64,000 bases of DNA from Agrypnia vestita (GCA_016648135.1 JADDOH010002557.1:41618-105617); one strand, 5' to 3'. Numbered from the stretch's first letter, positions 46,412-57,454 are shown. Notes: generated by a model from the letters alone, not told the origin. A program made the numbers and translations.

Positions 46412-46749
46412 TTCGCTGTAGATGGATTCAGAAGTCTCGGATTCATGTTCACTTTCAAATTCTCTTTCTTCAGACCGGAATGTTCTTCATTGATGTTAGA
46501 AATTTCTTTCAATAATTCCAAATACTTTCTTGATTTACTTACTCATGGTTGCTAAAAATGGGTGAAGATAAAATAAATAATATTGCAAAAGTAATGAGTA
46601 ATTATTAGAAAATAATATTATCGAAAAAAATTATTACAATAAGTAGATTTTTTCTTTTCAAATATTTATAAGTATTGCTAAAATTTTAAAACTTGATGCA
46701 CGCCTTCACACACATGCTACAATTCTAAAACTGAAGATTGTCATATGGT

Positions 46750-46880
46750 CAACTTTGCCAGAAATCAACCCTAGAAGAGACCATTTTTTATTGCCCCATA
46801 AATCATAATGCTCCAAATGCTTTACGCAGCGCATAGGTTCTTGTAATTTGTGTTTGAAACAAAAACATCGATGACTTTCT
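46750..46880 (+). pseudogene. Possible piggyBac cysteine-rich domain relic
   Basis: A + frame broken by stops reads RRDHFLLPHKS, CSKCFTQRIGSCNLCLKQKHR: CxxC...CxxC spacing like the transposase tail, following an HFL.P motif. It points the opposite way from the N-terminal piece. Weak. Confidence 0.3.
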
Positions 46881-47295
46881 TTCTTCATTGCTTCACACAA
46901 ATTGTAGAAATATGATTATGTTGTTTCAAAAGTAATAATTTCACTAATGGGACGAATTCAAAAGTGATATTCTGTAAACTACCAAATCCGTCAATTTGAC
47001 GAGTGTCCGTAGAGATAGGTATAAAGCAACAAGATTTTCTAAAATAAGAGGTTTCTGAATAAAAAAACTGTAAATATATTTGTACTGATCCATTATAAAA
47101 AGTCATTAAAAAAATCAGAAAGAATTTCTGCCTGTTTAGTAAAATTTACAAAGCAAATCGGAAATCCGTCAATTTGACGTGTGCCGTAAACCTAGTGTTA
47201 AATATGGGAGACATGCTCCCCCGGATCAAGTTACCCATAGTGTGGGTTCAAGTCTCCCATACATATGGGACATTTGGCACCATTCCCTTCCTCTA

Positions 47296-47425
47296 TTTTT
47301 GGGGGGTAATTACAACATTTATAAACCAATGTAAAAGGTCATCATACCGAGTATACCCAATTTTTGGGGGGTAATTACAACATTTATAAACCAATGTAAA
47401 AGGTCATCATACCGAGTATACCCAA
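47296..47425. repeat. Perfect 65-bp tandem duplication
   Basis: Two back-to-back copies beginning TTTTTGGGGGGTAATTAC and ending CGAGTATACCCAA, with no mismatch seen, implying a recent duplication. Confidence 0.9.
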
Positions 47426-47429
47426 TTAA

Positions 47430-48192
47430 ATTCCAAGTCTTTGAGCACAAAGACATTTGAAATATGATATATAATAAGAGAATTAGAGGTAAAAAACAAA
47501 AGGGGGGATCAAGTGTCCCCAGTCTCCCTTACATATTCCAGTATCTATTTGATCCATATTCTAATTTTGCTTTTAAGTTTTCCTAAAATCTTTGAATTGC
47601 AACGAAATCACATAAACAATTAAAATTGTCATGAGCATTAATTAGCTTGAGCAAGTTCGAAATCATCTACCTGTACTGACAGACTAATAACTGGTTAGTT
47701 AACCACAAAATTGAAATAATTTTATAATTCTAGTTGCATAAAATATCAACGCTAGTAAATAAAATTCAATTGTTGTTTACTGCATCTTACTCTTACTCGA
47801 TTAACAAATTAAATCTATAAGGTCCTCACTAGTTCTTCAGATAATTATAATTTAAATAGTATTTGGGACCATTTGGGATACGGAAATTCAGTGCTGCCAG
47901 TACCGACATTTTACAAGTTTATGGTTATTTTTTTTCAAATACCTTTCAGTATAAATTATAAATTGTCTACAGCTATTCTGCGTGTCTCTCATCCAAGCTT
48001 TGTGGTGTCTGGCAAATTTTTAACAATGATTACATTTAGTTCATTACACTATTTAAAGCTGATCAATTTATTGTAATTCAAAGCGTACGCTTAGTTTTAC
48101 ACTCTGTAGTAGCCTGATAGATAATATCCAAGAAAAGTACCTGTAATGTAATGTACTGACGTTAAGAAGGTGCAGCCGCTAATTTTTTTCAG
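47430..48192. other. Region upstream of the first Bre1 coding exon
   Basis: Ends in a T-rich acceptor (TTTTTTTCAG, AG at 48191-48192), so a non-coding first exon of Bre1 is expected further left. I could not locate it. No promoter element called. Confidence 0.4.
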
Positions 48193-48198
48193 ATAGCT

Positions 48199-48351
48199 AT
48201 GTCGAAAAGGGCTGCAGAAGATGGGGCATCATCAAGTGGGCAGCCTCCAATCAAAAAGGTGCATTTCGAACCTCATCTTATCGGGCCGGTGTCCACGCTG
48301 GAGGAGATGGACATCAAGGTCCTGCAGTTCCAGAACAAGAAATTGGCACAG
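48199..48351 (+). CDS. Bre1: Bre1 E3 ubiquitin ligase, first coding exon
   Basis: ATG at 48199, six bases after an acceptor at 48192. Encodes MSKRAAEDG..., then [18 protein letters not shown] and [18 protein letters not shown], the highly conserved N-terminus of Bre1 (RNF20/RNF40). Bre1 is the nuclear RING ligase that, with Rad6, monoubiquitinates histone H2B. This part belongs to the N-terminal coiled-coil region that binds Rad6. The exon is 51 codons, phase 0, donor GT at 48352-48353. The RING domain lies in exons beyond the window. Confidence 0.95.
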
Positions 48352-49738
48352 GTTCTAACAGTTTTTCTATTTTTCGGGTTTATTGCCCATGGGTTCAAAC
48401 AAAATTTACACGGATACTACTGATATGTCCCTGTTATCTACGTTCAGGAGATTTTTTCATTATTTTTCGGTCTTGTTTTCGAAATTGGTCCTTGAAAATG
48501 TCTAATGGCATTTGTTCTAATTTTCTTCTGTTTCGTAGTATATATCGTTTAGACAACGCATACATCAATAAAAAGATTATCCTTTCCAATCTAAGACATC
48601 GTTATCATAATTTTGTTTCTTTATTTGACTTCTTTTGATGGTAAATAGTACTTAGATTTTTTTCTTCAATGTTTGTGAGTTTTGTCACTGACCATTCAAT
48701 ATTTTCAAGAAATATCTGTGCCTGATGTGACGTTTTTTCACCATATTAATCGTGAAAAAAATGTATTGCAAGAACACAATAACATTTCTTTTATTAAAAT
48801 GAAATATGTGATAAATTTAAATCAATGTTTTGAATTATTTTTTTCACAAACGCAATTATCGATAATCTTCACATTAATCTCTGAAAAATATTGAACCTTA
48901 CACGCATACAGGGACATTTAACAGTAGGCAAATATTCTCTCGTTTTATTACTGCCGTGTTGACCCACTGCCTGGTATGCCTGGTTATTGGATAATCTTTT
49001 TTTGTATAATTTTATTTCAAAAGGAACAACGATGTCTACGTCAGTGACAATGATGTCTACGTCTTCATCGGGTGTTTTAATGTTAAAATAATTTGAAAAT
49101 CGCAAGGTAGTTTCTAAATCTTGCGAGTGGTTTAAAATGATAAATTTTTGCTACTAAAAAGTATTCAATCCACATGTTCAACACGAGACATTGTTGAAAA
49201 GTATTTTTCAACTTTTTATGTATACACTTACCATCTACACCTATAATAATATTCACTCTGCTAGCATCTCGCTCCACATCAATTGATAGTTCTTTAATGT
49301 ATATTTTTACACTTAATTAATAAATGCGCAATTCTTACATTATTTTGACATTTAAATTCAATCTTATCAAACATATTGAAACTCATAAAATAGTGTATCA
49401 TGTAATATTGGTATGCAAAGTTTTTTTTTTGTTTGTTTTATACATACATACATATACATGTTTTATAACTTTGCACTTCAGCTCTAGGGTGACCATGATG
49501 TTAATCAAGCAAGATCGAAAGTCAGTTGCGTATCGACCCACACAATGATAGTTGTTAATAAACTGGTACACTCTGTGTATTATGTGTACACAGGTATCAG
49601 TGCATTTAAAAGAGCAAAGTTATGAAAAACAGCCTCTACCATCAGTAGATGGAAATTAAAATTTCATATGTTAAATCGATTTAAGATAGTTTTTAGTATT
49701 TTACTTTAATTTATTTTGTGTATTTGCGTTGTCATCAG
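48352..49738 (+). other. Bre1 intron 1
   Basis: GT-AG intron, AT-rich. Minus-strand open frames at 48869-49277 have no family motif. No element ends found. Confidence 0.7.
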
Positions 49739-49925
49739 CGTATCGAGCAACGTCACCGTTGTGAGGCAGAACTGCGACAGAGGATCGAACAGCTGGAGAA
49801 GAGACAGACCCAAGATGACGCAGTACTGTGCGTGGTAAACCGTTACTGGAACCAACTCAATGAGGACATTCGAGTACTGCTGCAGAGGTTTGATGCTGAA
49901 ACTGCCGACGAATCAGAGAACAAGA
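49739..49925 (+). CDS. Bre1: Bre1, second coding exon
   Basis: Continues in frame after CAG at 49736-49738: RIEQRHRCEAELRQRIEQ, then KRQTQDDAVLCVVNRYWNQL and DIRVLLQRFDAETADESENK. This is a heptad-rich coiled coil, conserved across animal Bre1 proteins. The exon ends after the first base of an Asn codon, before GTAACT at 49926. The split codon is completed by the exon at 57266. Confidence 0.95.
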
Positions 49926-51379
49926 GTAACTTTTTTTTTAATTTTCTAAATCTAATGTTTGGATGATAAAAAATGAAAAAAGAAGGCGTAGTGAGTGCAA
50001 ATATTAAAATATGTGATCCAATTCATCCTGCCATTTTGTGGTCATGAAACACACACATTGTAGTAAATCTATAATACCGGTTTTAAATAAAATGTTCACA
50101 TATGTGTCCCAAGCATCAAACATTTGGCCGAAGGCATGCACTAGACCTTTGTGAACCCAGGACACGTGATGGTATTTTAACCCGTGACACACTGACTGTT
50201 ATTTGAGATTTTTATCCGATCCATTGGTGATGGTATTTTAACTAGTGACACACTAACTGTTTGAGATTTGTATCTGATTGTGTCGATAATTGATGATTTT
50301 TCGCAATTCGACGGGCAACCATCGGTACTAGACAACAGTTATATTTCGTTACCAATCATTGATACACTCAGATACAAATCTCCAATGACTACAGTAAAGC
50401 CTCATTAATTTGAAATTCGAGGGACCCAAAGACAAAAAAAAAATTATGCGGAACCCTGTTAATAAAATAAATTAAATAAATAAAAATTGCGATACGGTTG
50501 TGAAATTCGCCAAAAATCATTAAACTCACGAAAAAAGCAATTAATTCTGTGAAAAACTTCTTGAAAAACATTTTGAAAACGTATTATGTTAATACAAAGA
50601 CCGCGGCATTTCTATTACTAAAGTACCCAATATTGACATATAGTCATCACTCTCTGTAACGAATCTCTACAGTGAAAAAATTCCTATAACGTAAAAATTA
50701 ATCCGCCTTTTTTGGTTTTACATAATGCATGTATTCACCGGTCGTATGCCGGAGCGTAGATCTTCGCGACTACTTTTGTATCCTCTGTGTGCCAGAACTG
50801 AGATATGCGCTCCCTAGACATGTATGCGAATTTGACCTATTTTACCTGTGTTTACAGGTTTTTAAAGTTTATTATTGGTTGTATCTCAAGTTTTTCAATG
50901 AATGAACGAGTTCTATTTGTCAAGTAACCTTATTGACTGCGTAAACCGGACAAAAAAAATCATTCCAATTATCGTCTCCAAACCTCACAGCAATTGTCAC
51001 TTATGTGTTAAAAAAGTGTTTTTTTTTTAAATAAAAAAGTGTTAAAATCAAGTATTTTTATATTCTTTGATATATTTAGAACGAAAATATTGAAATACAA
51101 TATCTTTGGTGTTATTGCTTCCATGGTTTTATTCGATAAACGTGTGTGTACATTTCTCACAGAAAAATTTCATTACTATTTTCATAATTATTGAATAAGT
51201 AATTATTAAAGTATAAGTAATTATTGAAGTCTCTATATTGAGAAACCAGAAACTGCAATTTCTTAGCGGTTATTGATGATTTTTACATGAATATAATTAT
51301 TTTTTACAAAAAATTGTCGTAACAGCAATCGTGTGCGAGATTGCGCGGCAGACATCGTAAATTCCGTGTTACATACGGG

Positions 51380-51960
51380 TGGCATACGACCGGTTACTTC
51401 ACTCTCTATAATGAAATGGCTCACTCTCTATAGCGAAAACAAAAATACTCTTGCCGAAAAAGGGACATCTGGAAAGTCCATTTATTGGAATTTTCTTACC
51501 TCAGAGCACACGGAATACTTACAGGAGGCCCGTGATGTTGACAGGAACGTTATTAACAGTCGTCTGGAGAAGGTGTGGCTGAAGTTGACTTCGAGTTACT
51601 CTCCTAACGCTATCTTCAATGCAGATGAGACAGAATATTTCTAAAAAAGGACACCACACAAGACTCATATCTAAACGAGCAGTTTGTGGTTAGCAAACAC
51701 TAAAGAATCACCACGCAGTTTCAAGAATTTCAAGTTACCGGTCAAAAAGTCCGCATGGATGACATCCTAACTTTTCAGAGAGGAAGTGCGAAGATGAGAT
51801 GCAATCTGAAGGGAAGAAAAATCCTACTACTAGTGGACAACTGCCCCGTTCACCTTATCAACCCTAATCTTCATGACATAGAGCTGCTCTTTTTCCCTGC
51901 CAACATGATAAATGTTTTGTTGCCAACGGACCAAAGTTTTATTAAAAAATTAAAGAGATC
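51380..51960 (+). pseudogene. Tigger transposase, catalytic region, broken
   Basis: The first frame (51333-51644) gives AIFNADETEYF, containing the first catalytic Asp of the CENP-B-like DDE domain, then a stop. A second frame (51755-52003) gives RKILLLVDNCPVHLINPN and IELLFFPANMINVLLPTDQS, with the second Asp (LLVDN) and the QPxDQ-like region. Known Tigger proteins read LLPTDQ or LQPMDQ here. Frameshifts and stops make it inactive. Confidence 0.85.
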
Positions 51961-52242
51961 GAGTTCTCTAATAATATTTATTTACATATATGTACAGCTC
52001 TAAAGCCTTTAACTTTATAGTTTCTACAAAGTTGATAAATGATATACAATAGAAATAATATTAAAAAAAAAATACAAATGTGAACATAAATTAATTAGAA
52101 ACATAATCAAGAACAATATAAATGTAGAATTAAAGGTGACAGTAAAACAATAACAGTAATTCGATGAAATTAGAAATATAAATAATAATTTGACACAACA
52201 CATATCAATGAAATTATATTTAAAAATAGTAATTTTATATAA

Positions 52243-52535
52243 TATGGGAGTTTTACCTACCATTAAAACTCTTATTATGTTGCCTCCGTTATCCAGAATA
52301 TACATGTGAGATAGCATCTCCTTTCCGGCCCGCGTCATCTTCGTGCGTAAGTACCCTCCTTCCTCTTTTCTCCCTTTATTGGTAGCCCTGTTTCCGTTTC
52401 CTTTATTACCACACCAGGCAGGCGGAAGCCATTTTGGTTCAATTAGCTCTCACCAGGCAGAGCTTAAGTATATTCTGGATAACGGAGGCAACATAATAAG
52501 AGTTTTAATGGTAGGTAAAACTCCCATATTAAGTA
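52243..52535. repeat. Foldback segment with ~58-bp inverted repeats, DIRS-related
   Basis: TATGGGAGTTTTACCTACC...CAGAATATAC at the left is inverted perfectly at 52476-52535. The middle (52300-52440) is an inverted near-copy of 54640-54790, including CCTTTATTGGTAGCCCTGTT. It looks like a separate short derivative of the adjacent DIRS-like element. Confidence 0.7.
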
Positions 52536-52610
52536 GTGCCGTCCGTTATCCAGAATATACATGTGAGAAGTGTTTGTTATCGCCTGGTGGTAGTTCGATG
52601 TCAATTGTGA

Positions 52611-53280
52611 TCAATTTACAGGGTTAAAGAGGGCTGCTAAGGAAATGGAACTTTTTATTGGAACTAAAGGGCGCTCTATCTCTTTCCTATAAAACTTTGA
52701 GAAGGTGTTTTCGAATTGGCAATTGCCCCTCTCCAAAATATCTTGTACAGGATAGTTGTCAGTCATGGCAAGGCCGAATGGCAGGCAAGTCATCTGAAGG
52801 GACTGATTTCTGTAAAACAAACGCAGGAATTTTCGATGAGACGGTTTTACAGGTACGTGAAAGTACGCTTGCGACAGGTCTATATTTGTCACCTCCAGTC
52901 GTTTGGTTGTAGGAATGCTGGGATTTTGTGGTGCGAAATGAGGAAGAATAGTTTCGTATGCACGTAGATGTTGAGGCCTTTTAAGTTGAAGACGGGGCGG
53001 TCTGACCCGTCGCCCTTCTTTACCAAGAACATCTGTGAGTGAAAACCTGGGGATTGGTCTGATGGTTCCAGGACCCCTGAGCTAGCATTCCTACAATTTG
53101 CCGGGTCATATCCGAAGTAGTGGGAGTTTTGAATTGCGCCCGTATGCTCTGTGAGGGTCTGGTTAGTGGAGGCTTGGATAAAAAGGGAATCCGATATCCT
53201 GTTATCATCTTAAGAATGACGGTGGGTGCGTGAAGTCCTGCCAGTTCTGAAGATATTCCACTAACCGTCCCGCTCGGAAA
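52611..53280 (-). pseudogene. DIRS-like reverse transcriptase, fragmentary
   Basis: Pieces in several frames: RLVEYLQNWQDFTHPP (overlapping the gag end), [23 protein letters not shown] and [20 protein letters not shown], then [10 protein letters not shown], which is the first catalytic region of a DIRS-type RT. The frame ends soon after; a frameshift and deletion remove the YxDD region. Confidence 0.75.
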
Positions 53281-53283
53281 TCG

Positions 53284-54381
53284 TCATTTGTCATTGGCGC
53301 GATGGCGCGAGGTCTGCCCTCGCGCGGGTCGGCCGTAGGCTTGTGGCCTTCCTCTCTGATTCGAGGGATACATTTGGGGATTTCGTCCAGGGTCTGCCCG
53401 CTGGGTACGAAATGGCCCACGAAAGGTCCCACCAATGGAAGGTCGCTTGTTGGATGTAGACTCCTGTCTCACAGCTACTGCCAAGTTCTCCCTAACACTG
53501 GAACGAGCAAGTGTCGGTTGACCAGAAGGGGTTGGCATTCTGAATAATTTGGCTACGCCACCAACCCTCTGCAGCTCTATGGAGAAAGCCTTTTCTTCAA
53601 ACAAATGGCTGTTGCTCGGAGGGATTTTGGACAATGATTGCGCCTCGTGTTTGTTACTCAGCTCCTGCAGGAAGCGGGTACGCCGAGACTCAATCACTTC
53701 CGCTCTCTTGCTGCAAACTATTTGTAAAAGGTCGTCAGAACAGCGGTTGAAGTCGCTCTGCCCTCCGAATATATTCTCAACCTTTTCCACGAGGTTCTCG
53801 GGAGTAAACTCTTGCGGGTCGTCGTGAGCCCAATTGATAAGCCTCTTGAGACTACTTTGGAGGACATCCCGCTCCTTGAGCACAGCGCGTGCAGCGGCCG
53901 CGAGCACCCTCTCCGCTGCCGCCAATTGCGTTGATAACGCGTTCACCGCTGTCAGCTCGATATTCTGGTCCAAATCCTTGAAGCCCGGCTCCACTACATA
54001 GGCCTTAAGCGTTTTAGCGTAGCGCACATCTGACCATTCTGCCGAGTTGAATCTTTGCAGGCCTTCGATTGCTGCGAGCATATGAGCCGACGGTCTCAGA
54101 TTTCGCGGCTCGGCCATTTCTGTCGTGGGGGCTGGCATCTGAAACACCACCTGGCTCGGATGGTGGTTATCTTGGCTCGTGGAGGGTGCTTCTTGCGACA
54201 CACCAGAGACGTCGGACTCATGCTCCATTCTCTCCGGCATTTCGCGCCTCATCACTATTTGAAAATCTCTGATTTGCCGAGACAACCTCCGGATATCGCA
54301 GGAGTGTGACGTTTTTATATCGTCACTCCGAGAGGACGAGTCACTCGAATCGCGCTTGTGCGATCTTTTTCCCCTCGCCAC
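53284..54381 (-). CDS. DIRS-like gag protein
   Basis: An intact 365-residue frame. N-terminus is rich in Lys, Arg, Ser and Asp, followed by a Pro/Gln linker, a helical central region (AVNALSTQLAAAERVLAAAA, about 145-165) and a basic Gly/Arg-rich C-terminus (GRPARGQTSRHR) suited to nucleic-acid binding. No zinc knuckle. Assignment as gag rests on position 5' of DIRS-type RT within the same inverted termini. Its GC content is well above the surroundings. Confidence 0.65.
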   Translation of the reverse strand: MARGKRSHKRDSSDSSSRSDDIKTSHSCDIRRLSRQIRDFQIVMRREMPERMEHESDVSGVSQEAPSTSQDNHHPSQVVFQMPAPTTEMAEPRNLRPSAHMLAAIEGLQRFNSAEWSDVRYAKTLKAYVVEPGFKDLDQNIELTAVNALSTQLAAAERVLAAAARAVLKERDVLQSSLKRLINWAHDDPQEFTPENLVEKVENIFGGQSDFNRCSDDLLQIVCSKRAEVIESRRTRFLQELSNKHEAQSLSKIPPSNSHLFEEKAFSIELQRVGGVAKLFRMPTPSGQPTLARSSVRENLAVAVRQESTSNKRPSIGGTFRGPFRTQRADPGRNPQMYPSNQRGRPQAYGRPARGQTSRHRANDK

Positions 54382-54954
54382 TTTTGATCGGCGGCGCGAC
54401 GCAACTTTACGATGTTTTTATCGATGGCGCGACTCAATGTCGCCATCATTCGATCTACGGCGCGACTCAATTTCGCGATGTTTTGCGATAAAACGTCTAT
54501 CGAGGGGCTCCGAAATGTCACGGCCCTTAGATTGCGCCCGGCGAACCACTATCGAATCACTACTTGGTGCCATCTTTTTCTCCAAAAACGCACGAAAGAT
54601 TTTTAATTACGACGCGTGTACACGTGGCGGAATATCGATGTCAATTGAACTAAAATGGCTTCCGCCTTCCTGGTGTGGTAATAAAGGAAACGGAAACAGG
54701 GCTACCAATAAAGGGAGAAAAGAGGAAGGAGGGTACTTACGCACGAAGATGAAGCGGGCCAGAAAGGAGATGCTATCTCACATGTATATTCTGGATAACG
54801 GACGGCACTACATAATAGGCAATATAATAAATTATAGAAGAATAAATAAAACAATAAATATTAATTCGATGAAAACAATATAGAGTAAAAATATTTTTAG
54901 GAAATAATAATTATATTAAAAGACGAGTTAACAAAACAAAAATATATTTATGCT

Positions 54955-55310
54955 GGACTCGTGAATTCTTCTAAGCAAAGTCTGGGAAGAGGTAATAAAT
55001 AGTACAACTATCCAGTATTATTTTCGCCACTTAGGGCTACATTCTGACTGCTCCACAAAACTGTAATGTGAACAACACAGGATCTGCCGCTAAGTGAGTG
55101 GGTCCAGCAGATTAATATATCAGTCGACTTTACTTCCGAAGAGCTGAAGAGCCTCGCTGCAGTGGATGAGGGTCTGGCCAAAACAGCTGAGATGACTGAT
55201 GAGAAAATTCTGAAAAGTGTTGAAGGAGAACAGGATCTAGAAGACAAAGAGAAAAAAAGGGCCCGATCCACCCAGCATCAACCAAGCTTTGAGTGCGGCC
55301 AAATTAATTG
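54955..55310 (+). pseudogene. Tigger transposase C-terminal region
   Basis: The + strand resumes with SKVWEEVINS and IQYYFRHLGL, then, after a stop, VDFTSEELKSLAAVDEGLAK and EQDLEDKEKKRAR. This matches the minus-strand copy at 33950-34300. It is the segment right of the DIRS insertion in the same Tigger. Confidence 0.75.
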
Positions 55311-55693
55311 ATTTTTTATTCACAAAGATGACCCTATATCAATTGAAGAAGTTTACAGATTAAAAAATTAGACAGCATTTTGGAATAACAGAAGAGTGTA
55401 AACAAAGTTGACTGACTTGTTAAAATTTTAATTTATAAAAGTTTAATTTGTTATAACTATTGTAATACAATTGTGTAAAAAGATAAATAAATTATTTATG
55501 ATTTAGTTACATGAATACAAGTTAATTTTATTCCTCACTCTTTATAACGAAATAAATTGCTCGGTCCCTTGGATTTCATTATGCAAAGTGATGACTGTAT
55601 TTGTTGTTCTCACTTGCAAAAAAATTTAAATATTTTTTTCAATTTTGTAAAATTTCAAAAAAAAAATAGAATTATGTGAACTAAATTATTTTG

Positions 55694-56209
55694 TATATAT
55701 TCAAGAACACAAATCATATTTGTGAAGCTGTAATTTTTCAGAACAAAGTTCTGTGAAATTTAAAAAAAAATTTGATTAATTAATTTGATTTAAAAAAAAT
55801 TCACAGAACTTTGTTCTGAAAAATTACAACTTCACTAATATGATTGTGCTCTTGAATATATATAATATCTGTTGTATAAATGTATGTCCAAATAAAATGA
55901 ATTATTCAATTAATTCTGGGATCCATCTAGCGGTGGCATTGCAAAGTAATTTCAACTACCGTATCAAAAAAGTGGATTGCTCTATGGAAAAAAATAAAAA
56001 TTAAAAATTAATCAATTAATAAAAATAAGAACTACATATAAGGTCGATATATTCACGGAAACATAGAGGATTGCTATAGCTTAGTGGTCAGAGCACCGTC
56101 CCCGGAAAGGAGGTGACCTGGGTTCGAATCCCAGTAGTAACCTAATATTTTTTCGTGAATTTGATTTTTCTGTATATCTTTCTAATTGATTGATTAATTT
56201 AATTTAAAT
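55694..56209. mobile_element. Retroposon-like insertion with 11-bp target duplication
   Basis: AAATTATTTTG is duplicated exactly at 55683-55693 and 56210-56220. The insert holds a ~160-bp palindrome (55700-55862, with CAGAACAAAGTTCTG at its inner arms) and a tRNA-like unit at 56070-56142. Direct duplications of this length are typical of LINE-mobilised retroposons. Confidence 0.75.
56070..56142 (+). tRNA. tRNA-like unit in the retroposon
   Basis: 73 nt with box A TAGCTTAGTGG and box B GGTTCGAATCC, both perfect. Acceptor pairs 6 of 7, D stem 4 of 4, T stem 5 of 5. The anticodon stem does not pair well and position 33 is not U, so it is unlikely to decode. Confidence 0.55.
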
Positions 56210-57265
56210 AAATTATTTTGAATTATCAGGGTTAATCTTCTACGAAATTAACATTTAGGGACTATTGGGTATTAAAGATGTCGAATTATAGCGAATTTCA
56301 AATTATCGGGGTTCGAATTAACAAGGTTTTACTGTACCATGTGTAACCTGTTAAAATAATGGTTTGTCTATCACTACTGTGCATATGAAACTAGTTTTTT
56401 CTTATAGTGCCATCTCCTATTGGAGGTCGGTGATCATGACTATTCACAGTCGCACGGAACAACTCAGTCGGGTTACTCTTGTAAAGTCTGTTAATTTTTT
56501 GAATGCCACTTGGATTCGTATGGGTGAATTATAAAAACTTGTGACATTATTTTTTCAAGTAAATGATAAAAGCAAAAAATAAATATAAACAGTCTTTTAC
56601 TTTCTAAACCTAAAACAAGCTTACATGTAGGTATTATAAAAAAAAACTTTTTTTAATTTTCTAAATCCCCAAATAATAATAATTTCGAATGTCCATCTGT
56701 AGCCGTATCTAGAATCCAATAGCTGATCTCATTCCGTTTTCAAAATTAGTATGATTTCAAAATTGTTATTAACCTTTCCCATACTAAACTCAAAAAATCT
56801 CTCACGCTCCAAAGTGGGGGACCCAAGAATGTTTCCTTTAATAAAGACTAATTTTAAATGAAAACATATTTTTAAGTGTATCATCATATAGGTGGGTCAT
56901 TATTACATACATAAAAATCGAAAAATTCATACATTTTTGGAATTTTGGGGATTTTTAAGTAATTCTAAATGATCATTTCAATCCGTCGTTTCACAGCTGT
57001 GAAATCTAGGAATCTCGTACCCGAGCCTTACAAAAACCCACATTGTTAAAATTTGATTAGGTAATTTCTCATTCATTAGTAATTACTTGTAATTATCTAA
57101 TCATTGCATGGCCCTTATTTTATTATTGTCGACAATTGCAGTTTCTAAATATATTGATATTGATAAAAAAATATATATATTGTTATTTTTTTTGAGTGAA
57201 GTATCTGCACAATATCGCTGCAAAATACATTGGATCTGAAACAAACTAATGGCTGAAAATTTCAG

Positions 57266-57454
57266 ATGAAAACGAAGCTACTACATCTTTCCTGATGCAG
57301 CTGTCTACGTGGGACAAGCAGGAGTTGGAGGAGCAGCTAGCACACAGGGTTGCCGTCAGTAAGCGTGCTGTGGCCAAGGTCTTGCAAGCTTTTGACCGGC
57401 TGCAACAGCGCAATGAAAAAGTCACCAACGCTCTGAGAGGGGGCACCACTCCAG
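57266..57454 (+). CDS. Bre1: Bre1, third coding exon
   Basis: Starts after TTTCAG (57265) and completes the split Asn: NENEATTSFLMQLSTWDKQE, then LAHRVAVSKRAVAKVLQAFD and ERLQQRNEKV-like sequence ending NALRGGTTP. This is further N-terminal coiled coil of Bre1. The exon leaves one base for the next codon, with donor GT at 57455. Later exons lie to the right of the window, beyond the BEL/Pao insertion in this intron. Confidence 0.94.

Larger units (their letters stand above)
45910..47197. mobile_element. Second piggyBac element, internally deleted
   Basis: 1288 bp between TTAA duplications (45906-45909, 47198-47201). Termini CACTAGGTTTACGGGCA and (reverse complement) CACTAGGTTTACGGCAC. A subterminal block CGTCAAATTGACGG occurs at both ends plus a third inverted copy near 46985-47025. 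It carries the transposase N-terminal piece on minus (46058-46411). Confidence 0.9.
52537..54812 (-). mobile_element. DIRS-like retroelement, internally deleted
   Basis: Ends share AGTGCCGTCCGTTATCCAGA, extending through ATATACATGTGAGA, in inverted orientation. On minus come a gag-like frame, then RT N-terminal segments, then RT palm start, then the end. RNase H, methyltransferase-like and tyrosine-recombinase regions are missing. Inverted termini with DIRS-type RT distinguish it from LTR elements. Confidence 0.7.
50641..55597 (+). mobile_element. Tigger (pogo) transposon nested in the outer element
   Basis: Left TAGTCATCACTCTCTG and right (reverse complement) CAGTCATCACTTTGCA with TA duplications (50639-50640, 55598-55599). 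It carries transposase fragments on + on both sides of a ~3-kb insertion. Without that insertion it would be about 2 kb. Confidence 0.85.
50392..56334. mobile_element. Outer pogo-like element hosting nested insertions
   Basis: Termini CAGTAAAGCCTCATTAATTT and (reverse complement) CAGTAAAACCTTGTTAATTC next to TA. Own sequence (50392-50640, 55598-55693, 56221-56334) matches 15428-16596 and 20466-21500. It is split at a GACATA/TTTGTTGTTC point by the Tigger element at 50641-55597. Confidence 0.85.
49926..57265 (+). other. Bre1 intron 2 (7.3 kb), transposon-filled
   Basis: About 81% of the intron is the nested complex at 50392-56334. A ~61-bp direct repeat (GATGGTATTTTAAC) lies at 50167-50270 on its left. 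The right end is AT-rich with no recognised element. Confidence 0.85.

Noticed and set aside
47296..47425. CRISPR-like direct repeat
   Set aside because: Two contiguous identical units without spacers, in an animal genome; a simple tandem duplication.
48869..49105. 78-codon minus frame in Bre1 intron 1
   Set aside because: No family motif, no splice context, overlapped by another frame; not called as a gene.
52343..52967. Plus-strand frames across the DIRS-like region
   Set aside because: Antisense shadows of the minus-strand RT and gag; no motif.
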